64,000 bases of DNA from HGM04593 sp045613945. GTDB lineage: Bacteria > Bacteroidota > Bacteroidia > Bacteroidales > Bacteroidaceae. The stretch spans positions 1 through 64,000 of the forward strand of contig JAZLBZ010000053.1 of assembly GCA_045613945.1 (NCBI GenBank). Reading direction: 5' to 3'. The translations under genes were made by a program, and so were the position numbers. The notes under the pieces are model-generated. The model had not been told where the DNA came from, searched no databases, and saw only the letters and a list, made by a program, of their open reading frames with translations. Below are positions 25,048 to 33,493 of this stretch, piece by piece (position 1 is the stretch's first letter; each line of letters begins with the position of its first letter).

Positions 25048-25262
25048 ACAAGAGAGTACAGTACCTTATAGAAGGTATAACAAAGGATATTGTCTGTTTT
25101 TTGATGGAGGACGGGTATGAGTTGACAGAGGCTTTTGGCGTTTTTTATAATTCAGAGACTTTTGCAAAATTATCTGATGAGGAAACGGGATTGTATGTTG
25201 AGAGTTCCTCTTATGTCTATGAAATTTTGAAAAGTGAACTGAAATACGGCAAAATTCAATAG
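25044..25262 (+). CDS. DUF3791 protein
   Basis: 72 residues, small and helical (IEGITKDIVCFLMEDGYELTEA..FYNSETFAKLSD..TGLYVESSSYVYEIL), matching DUF3791, the usual neighbour of DUF3990. The pattern is widespread and thought to be an antitoxin or companion of the DUF3990 enzyme. Start ATG 25044 overlaps the DUF3990 stop. Unusual here is that a second, HTH-fused DUF3791 lies on the other side of the same toxin. Followed by a bidirectional terminator. Confidence 0.78.
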   Translation: MNKRVQYLIEGITKDIVCFLMEDGYELTEAFGVFYNSETFAKLSDEETGLYVESSSYVYEILKSELKYGKIQ

Positions 25263-25293
25263 CCGCCAAATCTGTTATTTATTACTGAAAATA

Positions 25294-25333
25294 AAATTGC
25301 GTGAGTAGTCAACAACGGCTACCCACGCAATTT
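25294..25333. terminator. Bidirectional terminator closing the defence region
   Basis: AAATTGCGTG (25294-25303) pairs with CACGCAATTT (25324-25333), with a GTAG/CTAC inner stem. It serves the DUF3791 gene on the plus strand and the small minus-strand gene that ends at 25336. Confidence 0.8.
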
Positions 25334-25335
25334 GT

Positions 25336-25569
25336 TTAAATCCCCCTCAGTGTCTGCTGTAGCAGTGCGCCAATTTCGTCATCGCTGCTTTCGCGCTCCT
25401 TGTTGAGTTTTACAAGGAAGTCTGCTGTGGTCTTAAGGGCCTGGTTGATTGTGCCGGGGTCTTCGCAGTTGACGGTGAGTTTTTCCAGCCGTCCTATGAG
25501 GCGGTGAAACAGCGAGAGTGTCTCGCTGTGTACGTCGTCGAGACTTACGTTTTTGCTTCTCTTTGTCAT
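25336..25569 (-). CDS. Small helical protein at the edge of the phage-derived block
   Basis: 77 residues from ATG 25569 (the frame is open further upstream, but the promoter at 25593 supports this start). Helical and charged (LDDVHSETLSLFHRLIGRLEKL, NQALKTTADFLVKLNKERESSDDE); no recognisable domain. It is divergent from the phage-like genes and shares their promoter region. It could be a small DNA-packaging or regulatory protein; nothing in the sequence decides this. Confidence 0.6.
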   Translation of the reverse strand: MTKRSKNVSLDDVHSETLSLFHRLIGRLEKLTVNCEDPGTINQALKTTADFLVKLNKERESSDDEIGALLQQTLRGI

Positions 25570-25592
25570 AAATGTAAATATGTTTTTATAAG

Positions 25593-25620
25593 CAAATATA
25601 CTGCCTGTCTTGCTTTTCAA
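25593..25620 (-). promoter_or_regulatory. Promoter of the small minus-strand gene
   Basis: On the minus strand TATATTTG (25600-25593) is a full -7 match and TTG (25620-25618) lies 17 bases upstream. Confidence 0.6.
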
Positions 25621-25721
25621 GGTTGCTGCTTTGCCATTAATTTCAACTTGTTGATATTGTGGCATTTCAGCAACCTTGTTTGTTGTGTTACGTATTTCTT
25701 TTGCACAAAAATATTAGTATC

Positions 25722-26294
25722 ATGAGTTTATTAACAAATCTTTTATCGGGAACCAATGGGGCTCTAGGGCTTTATTTGGGTGTGAAGGGGATTCTTGACA
25801 AGAATGAGTCCTCTAAAAGAGCAAAGGAGTTGCGTGACAAGGCCAAAGCCGAGGAGGCGGGCTGGTACAAACGTAACTATTATGAGAATTTCATTGACAG
25901 CACTGCTGCTCGTGCTGCCATGAAAAGAGTGGAGAACAGTTTGCGGCGCAATAATGAGCAGAGCAGGGCGCATTCGGTGGTAATGGGTGCAACACCTGAG
26001 TATTCAATAGCCCGCAATGAGCAGGGGCTGCGTTCAATGGAGAATGTGGCAACAAATATGGCGTCGCAGGAGGATAGCCGAAAACGGCAGGTTGATGCTT
26101 TACATCGCCAGAACAAGAATACTTTCCTTGCCAATGACCTCAATGAACTGGCCATGAGCGAGAAGATGGCGACATCGGCTGCATACAATGGATATAATAT
26201 TTTCCAGAATGCCTTGCTGGGGATGAACTGGGGCAAGGAAGGTGGAGTGGTGAAGGCTGTTCCACATGAAACAGACAATGAGGGTGAGGTATGA
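25722..26294 (+). CDS. Phage-like protein of unknown function
   Basis: 190 residues from ATG 25722. The N-terminus is a short hydrophobic/glycine segment (LLTNLLSGTNGALGLYLGV), followed by a long charged, Asn/Ala/Gln-rich helical region with many Met and Asn, such as MENVATNMASQEDSRKRQVDALHR. This composition is typical of internal virion or pilot-type proteins that are delivered with phage DNA, but no family match is certain. It is the first of four same-strand genes ending in a portal protein; its stop overlaps the next start (ATGA). Confidence 0.65.
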   Translation: MSLLTNLLSGTNGALGLYLGVKGILDKNESSKRAKELRDKAKAEEAGWYKRNYYENFIDSTAARAAMKRVENSLRRNNEQSRAHSVVMGATPEYSIARNEQGLRSMENVATNMASQEDSRKRQVDALHRQNKNTFLANDLNELAMSEKMATSAAYNGYNIFQNALLGMNWGKEGGVVKAVPHETDNEGEV

Positions 26295-26614
26295 GCAATA
26301 GGTATGTAGATGATGAGTTGCAGCGCATCCACAGCAGTGCAATGGAGCGCGAGCAGGAAAGGAGTAGTGCGACCAGGCATAACCGTAACATTGCTGCCGT
26401 AGTTGACTTTACATCAAAACTGTTGCAGGTTCTGGACTATTCGTTGGCTTCGTCTACTCGTTTGCCGTCCAAAAGCGGTGTGAGGTCTTATGAGAAGTAC
26501 ACTTCTCCTCCAAAGGATTTCAAAGGAACTATTGCCGGTGATATGTTCCGAACAAGGTTTTCATTAAATACCGGAAAAAGAAACAGTAGTAATGGTAGAA
26601 CATTTAAAGTATAA
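26291..26614 (+). CDS. Small phage-block protein, unknown
   Basis: 107 residues, charged N-terminal helix (DDELQRIHSSAMEREQERSS) and a polar C-terminus rich in Ser, Lys and Arg. No recognisable domain, signal or membrane segment. It overlaps its upstream neighbour by four bases and the next gene by 23, so it belongs to the same transcription unit and is presumably a virion or assembly component of the former phage. Confidence 0.6.
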   Translation: MSNRYVDDELQRIHSSAMEREQERSSATRHNRNIAAVVDFTSKLLQVLDYSLASSTRLPSKSGVRSYEKYTSPPKDFKGTIAGDMFRTRFSLNTGKRNSSNGRTFKV

Positions 26615-29600
26615 TAAAGGTATGTATTCTGTAAATTTAAACGACGATAACAAGAAGAAAAACAGGAAGGACGAGAATCCTTTTTCTGTGAATGAGGAGT
26701 TGGCCGGCGCGCATGGCGATGGTTCTTCTTCTGATGGGTGGAACAGCGCCGATTCGCTGTCTGTCAACAATGACTTTGCAAGCAGTTCAGCCTCCTTGCC
26801 ATCTGCAGATGAGGGTGAAAAGAGTGGTGCTAAGCCATTTGCCGGCATTGGCACGGGAGTGGGAAAACAGGGCCCGGCTCCATTGTCTGCAAGAGAGGTG
26901 CTTGGTGCAAAATACAGTACACCGGGCGGTTGGGGCGATTATATGAAACGTCTTGTACCCGAATATACTCCGGCAAGGGCTACCGCTCTGTATGCGGCAT
27001 CGCCAAAGGCACTTGATGATGTTGCAGGGGATTATTTCAAGGGTGAACTGTCTGCGGCTTATGACAAGAACCTGGATGCTGCCCGAGTTTACTCCAACAA
27101 GGCTTATACCGAATACGCAACCGACCCTATTGCCGCAATGCGCATTGCCCAGGACAGATATAACCCGGTTAGAGTTGCCGATGAGACAATAAAGGGTATG
27201 GACACCGAAAAGGTGCGCAAGATGGTTGAACCGCTCGCACGCCGTGCCGGATATGATACCGACATGTATATTGAAAATTGTGTAAAGCCGGCTTTGCACG
27301 ATATGATGGTTCATGATTTTATTGACAAGAACAAGCCAAAGAGCAGTGCCGAATATATATTGAGGTCGGCATACAATAATTCGCTTCTTGGCAAGGCTGC
27401 AAACATTGGCTTTGGAAAGAATACAATGGCCGGCCTGGAGAATGAAAGCCTTGCGCGCTACGATGCCGGGAGAGTGGAGAATTTTGCTGCTGGTGTTGGC
27501 TCGCTTCTCATTGATGCACCAGTATTTGCAGGACTGGGTACAATGTCTACAGCTCTGGTGGGAAAGACGACATCTTTGATGACAAATAAACTGGCAAAGA
27601 ACCTTTTTAAACTGAACTCTTCTGCCGGAATGACAATGCCGCGTGCCTTGCAGATTTCGGAGCGCGCTATTATGGGGAATCTTAAACAGAAGATTGTCCG
27701 TAATGCAACAATGCAGGGTCTGACTCTTGGCAACTATGACCTTGCCAACAGCATTGCCGACGATGTCCTCTACAACGAGAGTGTTGATTGGGGAAAGGCG
27801 GCCGGCTCATTCCTGAAAGGCTTTGTGACGGGTGGTGCTACAGGTGCTGTGGGTACAAGTCTCAGAAAGGCTATGGGCGGCTTGACGGGTGGCAGGAAGA
27901 TGCTTGCCTCTACCGGAGTGCTGAGTGCCGAGTCGGCAATCTTTACCTTCTCTACCGAGGTTGACAAGTTGATGAACGATGTGGAGATTGAACCGGTAGA
28001 CTTGCTTCATGACTATGCCGAGAGCATGGCAACGCTGGGCGTGATGAAGATGGCGCATTGGCGACCCAAAGGTGCTGCATACAAACTAAAGGCCGATGGC
28101 ACGTTAAAGGATGAACTAAGACTCTCAAACTCTGAGCAGGCCGAGTTGCGCGAACTGAACATTGACCCTGTGGAACTGATGGATGAGATGGCTGCCGGCT
28201 TGCGACTGCCTTCGTTTGGTATTGGCTCAACAAAAAGTGCAATTACCGAAAAGTACATGAAGATGATGCAGAGCAAGGATGTGTCGGCATCTACAAAGGC
28301 CAAACTTATGTATATCGTCGAGAATAAACTGACCTCTACACCGCCTGTGGCTTTTGACTATAATGTTGAAAAGAGAGACGATGGAAGATGGGTGCTCGAC
28401 ACTTACGATTTCGAGGGTAACAGGATTGAGCGTCATTACTTTGAACACTCGGGGAATGTAAAGAACTATCTGCTGACCAACAAAGGCAAGTTGCGTAGCA
28501 ATCGTATTGCAACCTATGAGGGAGAACTTATTCGTGGAATGGATTCGCAGAATCTGTTGCGCCAGGCCGGACTCTATGCTCGGGAGAAGAGTGTGAGCAT
28601 TGACGATATTTCGCAGGTGCTATACAAGCGTGCGCAGAATATGCCGCTTGAGGGGTGGGAGAACTATCTGTTGCAGGATATTCTGGAGCGTACATCGTAT
28701 GACAGGAATGGCATGGTCAAGCATCTTGCCGATGTGCGACGTGGCATAGAAAAAAGGAATGGGCTTGAGGAAGGTAGCCTGCTGGTGAAGATTGATGAGC
28801 CGTTCTACAAATGCAGCAATGCCGAGAACAAGGCTCTTGATGAGTATGAGGCTGCAGTGCGCGATGAGGTGGATATGCTCAAGAAAGGGACTGAAAGAGG
28901 CCGCGCCGCCTCTTTCAGGCAGATGGGCGAGGAGAGTCCGTTCAAAGGAATGAGCAACGATGAGGTGAAGGATAAGGAGGTTGCCGACTTTTACACGCGA
29001 CACCCCAAGAGGATTGACGCTGTGGGCAGCGGGTTCAAGGAGAAGCCTATTGAGATTGATGACAGCAAAGAGACCGGCTATGTGTGGAGTTATGGCGGGG
29101 TCGATAATACCGTTGATGATATCAGGCAACTCAGGGATTATGCGCAGGAACTCTCCCGTAAATACAATTTCGATGTCGAGTTCGTGAGCAATGAGCGCGA
29201 GATTCCTTATCCCGATGTGAACGACAGGTATGATGTCCAGAACTATAACAACAAACTCCGTGCAATGGGGTGGCTTGACAATAAAAGTGGAAAGATAACA
29301 ATAAACCTGCCCAATATCCCATCAATGGAGGATGTTGAGAAAACTGTTGTTCATGAGTGTGTTGCTCATGGTGGCCTGCAGAAACTTTTTGGCAATCATC
29401 TGAACGGGTTTCTTGAAGAGGTCTACCGCAAGTCTTCCAATCAGGTGCGTTCGGACATAGGGCGTGTCAAGATGCGCTATCCATTTGCCGATAACTATAC
29501 GGTGATAGAGGAGTACCTGGCCCACCTGACCGAGAAAAGCGTGCTCTCGTCGGGGGAACGTGCTGTGATGACAGGCCTGAAGGATTTTATGAAGAATGCT

Positions 29601-30761
29601 CTTGTGAGGCTTAACATCTACACCGGACGTAACCGAAGGGTTACTGAGAATGAGTTGACGAGTCTGCTGCGTCAGCACGCCAAGTATATCGAGAGGCGCA
29701 CCCATCCTTCAAAGTACCGTCGTCGTGTATTCGGTGCCTTTGATGCAGCCAAGCAGGATGAGAATACCTACTATGATCGCGAGGCTTACGAGCAGAGTGT
29801 AAGAGAGAAGATTGCCGGAGGAAAATATTTCCTCAACACGCCAAGTGAACTCTACAATACCAAACTGCTGCAGCATTACGAACTCTTGCCCGAAAGCAAG
29901 AAACAGCAGGCGCTTGGCATGTGGCGTGCGACGGACGAACAGGTCATGGATTTGCTTTCAAGCAGCAAGTATCGCTTTGACGGGAAAAAGGGTACTTTGA
30001 AGGAGATGTTCCATGATTCAGAGTTCTATGAGAGGTATCCCGAACTTGCGAATCTGCCGGTAGAGGTGGTCGAGAATCCCTCACAGCCGTTGAGTTATGA
30101 CAACCGCAGCAAGCGACTGCTTGTTGACAGGGCGTTCTACAATCATCCCGACGCGGGCCAGTTAGCAAGAGCGTTGCAGGATGTGGTGCAGGACTATGAA
30201 GGGTTCAACAAGGCGGTGTCAATGAATCTGTTTGGCATAAATTCAAGGCTAGGCCGCAAATACAACGAGGCGCAGCAGGTTATCAAGGCTTTGGAGAATG
30301 CGCGCATCTCCGCTCCCGATTTCGACAGGAACGGGGATATTGACAGGGCTTTTGCAAGGGAGTATGGATATACACCCTCTGAGTTCAAGAAACGCTTTCC
30401 AACGCTCGACGAGTATACCTTGTACAAACTGACCGGCAAGGGGGTGCCTTTCAATGACGATGTCCTCCCGCCTGCTTCTGTTGAGGAAAAACAACATTCG
30501 GGCTCGGTTGTAACTGATTTGAGCGACCTCATGAAATACTTCAATGGCCCGCTTGATGTGGTGTACAGGAAATTGCAGCAGATTCACTCCGATGAACCGC
30601 GCAAGCCCCGAAGAGTTGAGGAATCTCCAAATGATTACGGCTATGGCGAGTTTAAGAAACGCGAGGATGATAGACGAAAACGCCTTAGCGATGAGGTCGA
30701 ATTCCAGAAGTGGCGCGATGCCTTCAGGCATCTTGACGATGAACTTGATGAACTGAACTAA
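26592..30761 (+). CDS. Very large phage polyvalent/internal-virion-like protein with HExxxH motif
   Basis: 1389 residues. N-terminus polar and low-complexity (Asn, Asp, Ser, Gly). Residues about 290-460 contain glycine/alanine-rich hydrophobic stretches (GSLLIDAPVFAGLGTMSTAL; GFVTGGATGAVGTSLRKAMG) like membrane-active ejection proteins. At 921-926 HECVAH, followed by GGLQKLFG, matches the HExxxH 'HEhVGHxGL' metallopeptidase-like motif of large polyvalent phage proteins, with a possible third ligand in IEEYLAHL about 50 residues on. The C-terminal 300 residues are charged. Likely carried into the host cell with phage DNA. ATG 26592 overlaps the previous gene; ATG 26622 (MYSVNLNDD) is an equally plausible start. 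The reading frame is intact. Confidence 0.72.
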   Translation: MVEHLKYNKGMYSVNLNDDNKKKNRKDENPFSVNEELAGAHGDGSSSDGWNSADSLSVNNDFASSSASLPSADEGEKSGAKPFAGIGTGVGKQGPAPLSAREVLGAKYSTPGGWGDYMKRLVPEYTPARATALYAASPKALDDVAGDYFKGELSAAYDKNLDAARVYSNKAYTEYATDPIAAMRIAQDRYNPVRVADETIKGMDTEKVRKMVEPLARRAGYDTDMYIENCVKPALHDMMVHDFIDKNKPKSSAEYILRSAYNNSLLGKAANIGFGKNTMAGLENESLARYDAGRVENFAAGVGSLLIDAPVFAGLGTMSTALVGKTTSLMTNKLAKNLFKLNSSAGMTMPRALQISERAIMGNLKQKIVRNATMQGLTLGNYDLANSIADDVLYNESVDWGKAAGSFLKGFVTGGATGAVGTSLRKAMGGLTGGRKMLASTGVLSAESAIFTFSTEVDKLMNDVEIEPVDLLHDYAESMATLGVMKMAHWRPKGAAYKLKADGTLKDELRLSNSEQAELRELNIDPVELMDEMAAGLRLPSFGIGSTKSAITEKYMKMMQSKDVSASTKAKLMYIVENKLTSTPPVAFDYNVEKRDDGRWVLDTYDFEGNRIERHYFEHSGNVKNYLLTNKGKLRSNRIATYEGELIRGMDSQNLLRQAGLYAREKSVSIDDISQVLYKRAQNMPLEGWENYLLQDILERTSYDRNGMVKHLADVRRGIEKRNGLEEGSLLVKIDEPFYKCSNAENKALDEYEAAVRDEVDMLKKGTERGRAASFRQMGEESPFKGMSNDEVKDKEVADFYTRHPKRIDAVGSGFKEKPIEIDDSKETGYVWSYGGVDNTVDDIRQLRDYAQELSRKYNFDVEFVSNEREIPYPDVNDRYDVQNYNNKLRAMGWLDNKSGKITINLPNIPSMEDVEKTVVHECVAHGGLQKLFGNHLNGFLEEVYRKSSNQVRSDIGRVKMRYPFADNYTVIEEYLAHLTEKSVLSSGERAVMTGLKDFMKNALVRLNIYTGRNRRVTENELTSLLRQHAKYIERRTHPSKYRRRVFGAFDAAKQDENTYYDREAYEQSVREKIAGGKYFLNTPSELYNTKLLQHYELLPESKKQQALGMWRATDEQVMDLLSSSKYRFDGKKGTLKEMFHDSEFYERYPELANLPVEVVENPSQPLSYDNRSKRLLVDRAFYNHPDAGQLARALQDVVQDYEGFNKAVSMNLFGINSRLGRKYNEAQQVIKALENARISAPDFDRNGDIDRAFAREYGYTPSEFKKRFPTLDEYTLYKLTGKGVPFNDDVLPPASVEEKQHSGSVVTDLSDLMKYFNGPLDVVYRKLQQIHSDEPRKPRRVEESPNDYGYGEFKKREDDRRKRLSDEVEFQKWRDAFRHLDDELDELN

Positions 30762-30775
30762 AAACCTGTTTTGTG

Positions 30776-32848
30776 ATGAATAAATTTCTTGATAAACGTG
30801 TCAAAGCACCCTCACGCAATCAGCATAGTGAAGAGAAAGAACCGGGCGTGGCTTTCGGTTTCCTCAACGAGTGCGCTGCTTGCTGGAATGCTCTTGATGA
30901 GGCTCGCCGCAAACTGCGGCGAAGCCTTATGTACAGCTATGGCGACCAGTGGGGCGACCTGGTTACCGATCCCGATACTCTTGCACAGATTACCGAGGGT
31001 GAACTTATAAAGAAGAACGGCAAGGTGCCGCTCAAGAACAATATGATAGCCCCCATCCTCAGCAATGTCGAGGGACAGTTGAGGCAGAACCTAATGCGTC
31101 CTGTATGTGTGGCGCGTGACCAGAGCGAGGGGCGTGTTGGCGAAATGATGTCAATAGCCATTGAGTATGTGCACGACATTAATGAGATGGAGGAGGTGGA
31201 TGCCGACTCCATGCGCATGCTTCTCAATGGCGGAATGACGGCACAGAGGGTAGAGTATGGAATGAACCGCTCAAAGGACAAACAGGATGTGTGGGTCTAC
31301 CCGGTGAATCCATCGCGTCTGTTCTTCAATACAAACCTTGAGGATGTACGTATGTGGGACCTCACCTGTATTGGCGAACTCTTTGACCTTCCGCTCGATG
31401 AGGTGCTTGCTCATTTTGGCAAGACACCGCAGCAGAAGGAGCGCATACGCAACATATATCATGCCGTTGACGTGCAGACGTATGGTACACGTGCAATGCA
31501 GGGCGATGAGGCACGTTCGCTCTCCTTCTATACGGCTTCGCACAGTAATCTGTGCCGCGTTATTCTCGGGTGGAAACTTGAGACGCGCGATGCTTATCTA
31601 TGGAACGACCCGCTGCGCGGCACATGGGGATATGTGCCCTATGACAAGGAGAACCGCAAGAAGTTCGATGATGAGAATGCCCGCCGCCGTAAGGAGGCGC
31701 TGGAGGGGAAAGGTGAAATGTTAAAGGTGAAAGGTGAGAGCGGAGATGTGAAAGGTGAGAGCAGTAATGTGGTATCAGATGATGACCTCCTTCTCATTGA
31801 GTATGAGTTTGCCACCGAGCGCTTTTGGTACTATCGTTACATGTCGCCCTATGGCGATATTCTCCAGGAGGGGCGCAGCCCTTATTGGCATGGTGAGCAT
31901 AACTATGTGCTGCATTTGTATCCGCTTGTCCAGGGACGTCTTGGTAACTTTGTGGAGCAGTTTATTGACCAGCAACGTGCAATAAACCGCACGGCAACGC
32001 TCATTGACTTCATACGCGGAACATCGTCAAAAGGTGTGCTTGTTGTTGATGACGATGCTTTCGAGAGTATGTCGCGCGAGGAGGTCATTGATGAGTATGT
32101 GCGTTATAATGGTGTCCTTTTTGTAAAACTAAAGCCGGGGCAGAGCATTGATGGTGTCGTGCGGCAGTATAACAGCGGTGCTGCAGTTGCCGGTGATTTT
32201 GAACTGCTGAATCTGCAGTTGAGGCTCATCAACGAAATCTCGGGCGTGAACTCTGCAATGCAGGGACAAAGCCCGCACTCCGGCACTCCAGCTTCGCTAT
32301 ATGCTCAGCAAGTGCATAACTCATCACTGAACTTAAAGGGGCTGTTCGATGGTTTCAGGACTTTCCGCCGTCGTCGCGATGCTAAGGTGATGAAGACGTT
32401 GCAGCAGTACTATACCGAGGCGCGTTACATTGACCTTGCCGGTACACAATACAGTGAGGAGGCGAAGTGGTATGACCCGCAGAAGGTGCAGGACAGTGAA
32501 CTTGACATCACAATTTCCGAAGGGTACAACACCCCGGCCTATCAGATGCTTGCAAACGACTTCCTCATGGAACTTTTCCGCGCAAATGCTCTTGACGTCA
32601 AGACTATGCTCGAGAACTCCTCCTATCCGTTTGCTACAAAGATTCTTGAGGCGATAAAACGTAACGAGGAGTCAGTTGCCAAAGGAGAAGCATTGCAGGG
32701 GATTCCTCCCGAACTGATGGCGCAACTGCAGGCTCAGGGTGGCAACAGCATTGCCGGCGCTACCGATGAGGCAGCGCTGCCTGCTCTTGATACCGCTGCT
32801 TCGGTGGCGAAGCCTGGTACCGGAGTCCCGCAATCGGTTATGCAATGA
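30776..32848 (+). CDS. Phage portal protein (P22-like)
   Basis: 690 residues. Features of podovirus-type portals: SYGDQWGDL near 55, LSNVEGQLRQNLMRP, then the long helical crown (DADSMRMLLNGGMTAQRVEYG), VYPVNPSRLFFNTNLEDVRMWD, and GNFVEQFIDQQRAINRTATLIDFIRGTSSKGVLVV. Portals form the dodecameric ring through which DNA enters the capsid. Residues about 310-332 carry a repeat-like insert, KGEMLKVKGESGDVKGESS, that matches the intergenic GTGAAAGG repeats of this genome. Start ATG 30776 (a GTG precedes it). No terminase or capsid gene lies beside it, so the phage is incomplete here. Confidence 0.85.
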   Translation: MNKFLDKRVKAPSRNQHSEEKEPGVAFGFLNECAACWNALDEARRKLRRSLMYSYGDQWGDLVTDPDTLAQITEGELIKKNGKVPLKNNMIAPILSNVEGQLRQNLMRPVCVARDQSEGRVGEMMSIAIEYVHDINEMEEVDADSMRMLLNGGMTAQRVEYGMNRSKDKQDVWVYPVNPSRLFFNTNLEDVRMWDLTCIGELFDLPLDEVLAHFGKTPQQKERIRNIYHAVDVQTYGTRAMQGDEARSLSFYTASHSNLCRVILGWKLETRDAYLWNDPLRGTWGYVPYDKENRKKFDDENARRRKEALEGKGEMLKVKGESGDVKGESSNVVSDDDLLLIEYEFATERFWYYRYMSPYGDILQEGRSPYWHGEHNYVLHLYPLVQGRLGNFVEQFIDQQRAINRTATLIDFIRGTSSKGVLVVDDDAFESMSREEVIDEYVRYNGVLFVKLKPGQSIDGVVRQYNSGAAVAGDFELLNLQLRLINEISGVNSAMQGQSPHSGTPASLYAQQVHNSSLNLKGLFDGFRTFRRRRDAKVMKTLQQYYTEARYIDLAGTQYSEEAKWYDPQKVQDSELDITISEGYNTPAYQMLANDFLMELFRANALDVKTMLENSSYPFATKILEAIKRNEESVAKGEALQGIPPELMAQLQAQGGNSIAGATDEAALPALDTAASVAKPGTGVPQSVMQ

Positions 32849-32879
32849 AAGAAATGCGTTGATTTCTTGTAACTGATAG

Positions 32880-32909
32880 TTGCTTTTGTCTTAAAAAGAT
32901 GTATTTTTG
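32880..32909 (+). promoter_or_regulatory. Promoter of the lipoprotein gene
   Basis: TTG at 32880-32882, 19 bases, then TATTTTTG at 32902-32909: both consensus elements, ending 67 bases before the ATG at 32977. Confidence 0.75.
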
Positions 32910-32976
32910 CATAGGATTTACGGTGTGCGCACTGTGCGCTGTGAACAGGTATGTATATTTAAACAATAAAATAGTT

Positions 32977-33399
32977 ATGAAAAAGATTTTTACATTATCG
33001 GTTGCTGTATTGATGATGTTTGTTGTTTTTGCCACAACATCTTGCAGTTCAAGTAAATCGGCAGCAAAGGCTTTCAAGAAAAGCGGTTACGAAATGAGTG
33101 AACTTCAGCCTGCGCAGCAGGTTGCACTCTCTTCATTGATGGAGGCTTTCCCAATGTATGGACAGACGGCGCAGGGCTATGTTACATCAGAGAATTCTAT
33201 CACTTTTGTGTATGAACTGGACGATGCTGCGTGGAACCTCTATGCTCAGTCGTTGCGCAAGGAGGGCTTCTCAAGTGTCTCTACCGGTTATGTCAAGGCT
33301 GACAAGGCTAATGGCGTTACATATAACGTCAGCACAAAGACCGTGACAATCTACAAGAGAGAGTATCGACTGGTTACTTTTGCGTGCGCCGAGTTCTGA
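32977..33399 (+). CDS. Small lipoprotein, unknown function
   Basis: 140 residues. Type II signal peptide with basic start (MKK), hydrophobic run LSVAVLMMFVVFATTS and lipobox Cys (TSC-SSS), so it is anchored to a membrane on the periplasmic side. The mature part is about 120 residues, of mixed charge, with no family I recognise; the C-terminal half has alternating polar/hydrophobic strands (YVKADKANGVTYNV, TVTIYKREYRLVTF). Start ATG 32977 is 67 bases downstream of a good promoter; an in-frame upstream ATG lies within that promoter and is rejected. Downstream is a terminator. Confidence 0.7.
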   Translation: MKKIFTLSVAVLMMFVVFATTSCSSSKSAAKAFKKSGYEMSELQPAQQVALSSLMEAFPMYGQTAQGYVTSENSITFVYELDDAAWNLYAQSLRKEGFSSVSTGYVKADKANGVTYNVSTKTVTIYKREYRLVTFACAEF

Positions 33400-33420
33400 T
33401 ACTCGTTAATAATTGATAAG

Positions 33421-33458
33421 AACAGGAGCGATTTCAACTGGAATCGCTCCTGTTTTTC
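33421..33458 (+). terminator. Terminator after the lipoprotein gene
   Basis: AACAGGAGCGATT (33421-33433) pairs perfectly with AATCGCTCCTGTT (33442-33454), followed by a T run. A -7-like TATCTTCG for ligA follows at 33471-33478. Confidence 0.85.
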
Positions 33459-33493
33459 GTTCTATTTTTGTATCTTCGCACAAGGAAAAAACA

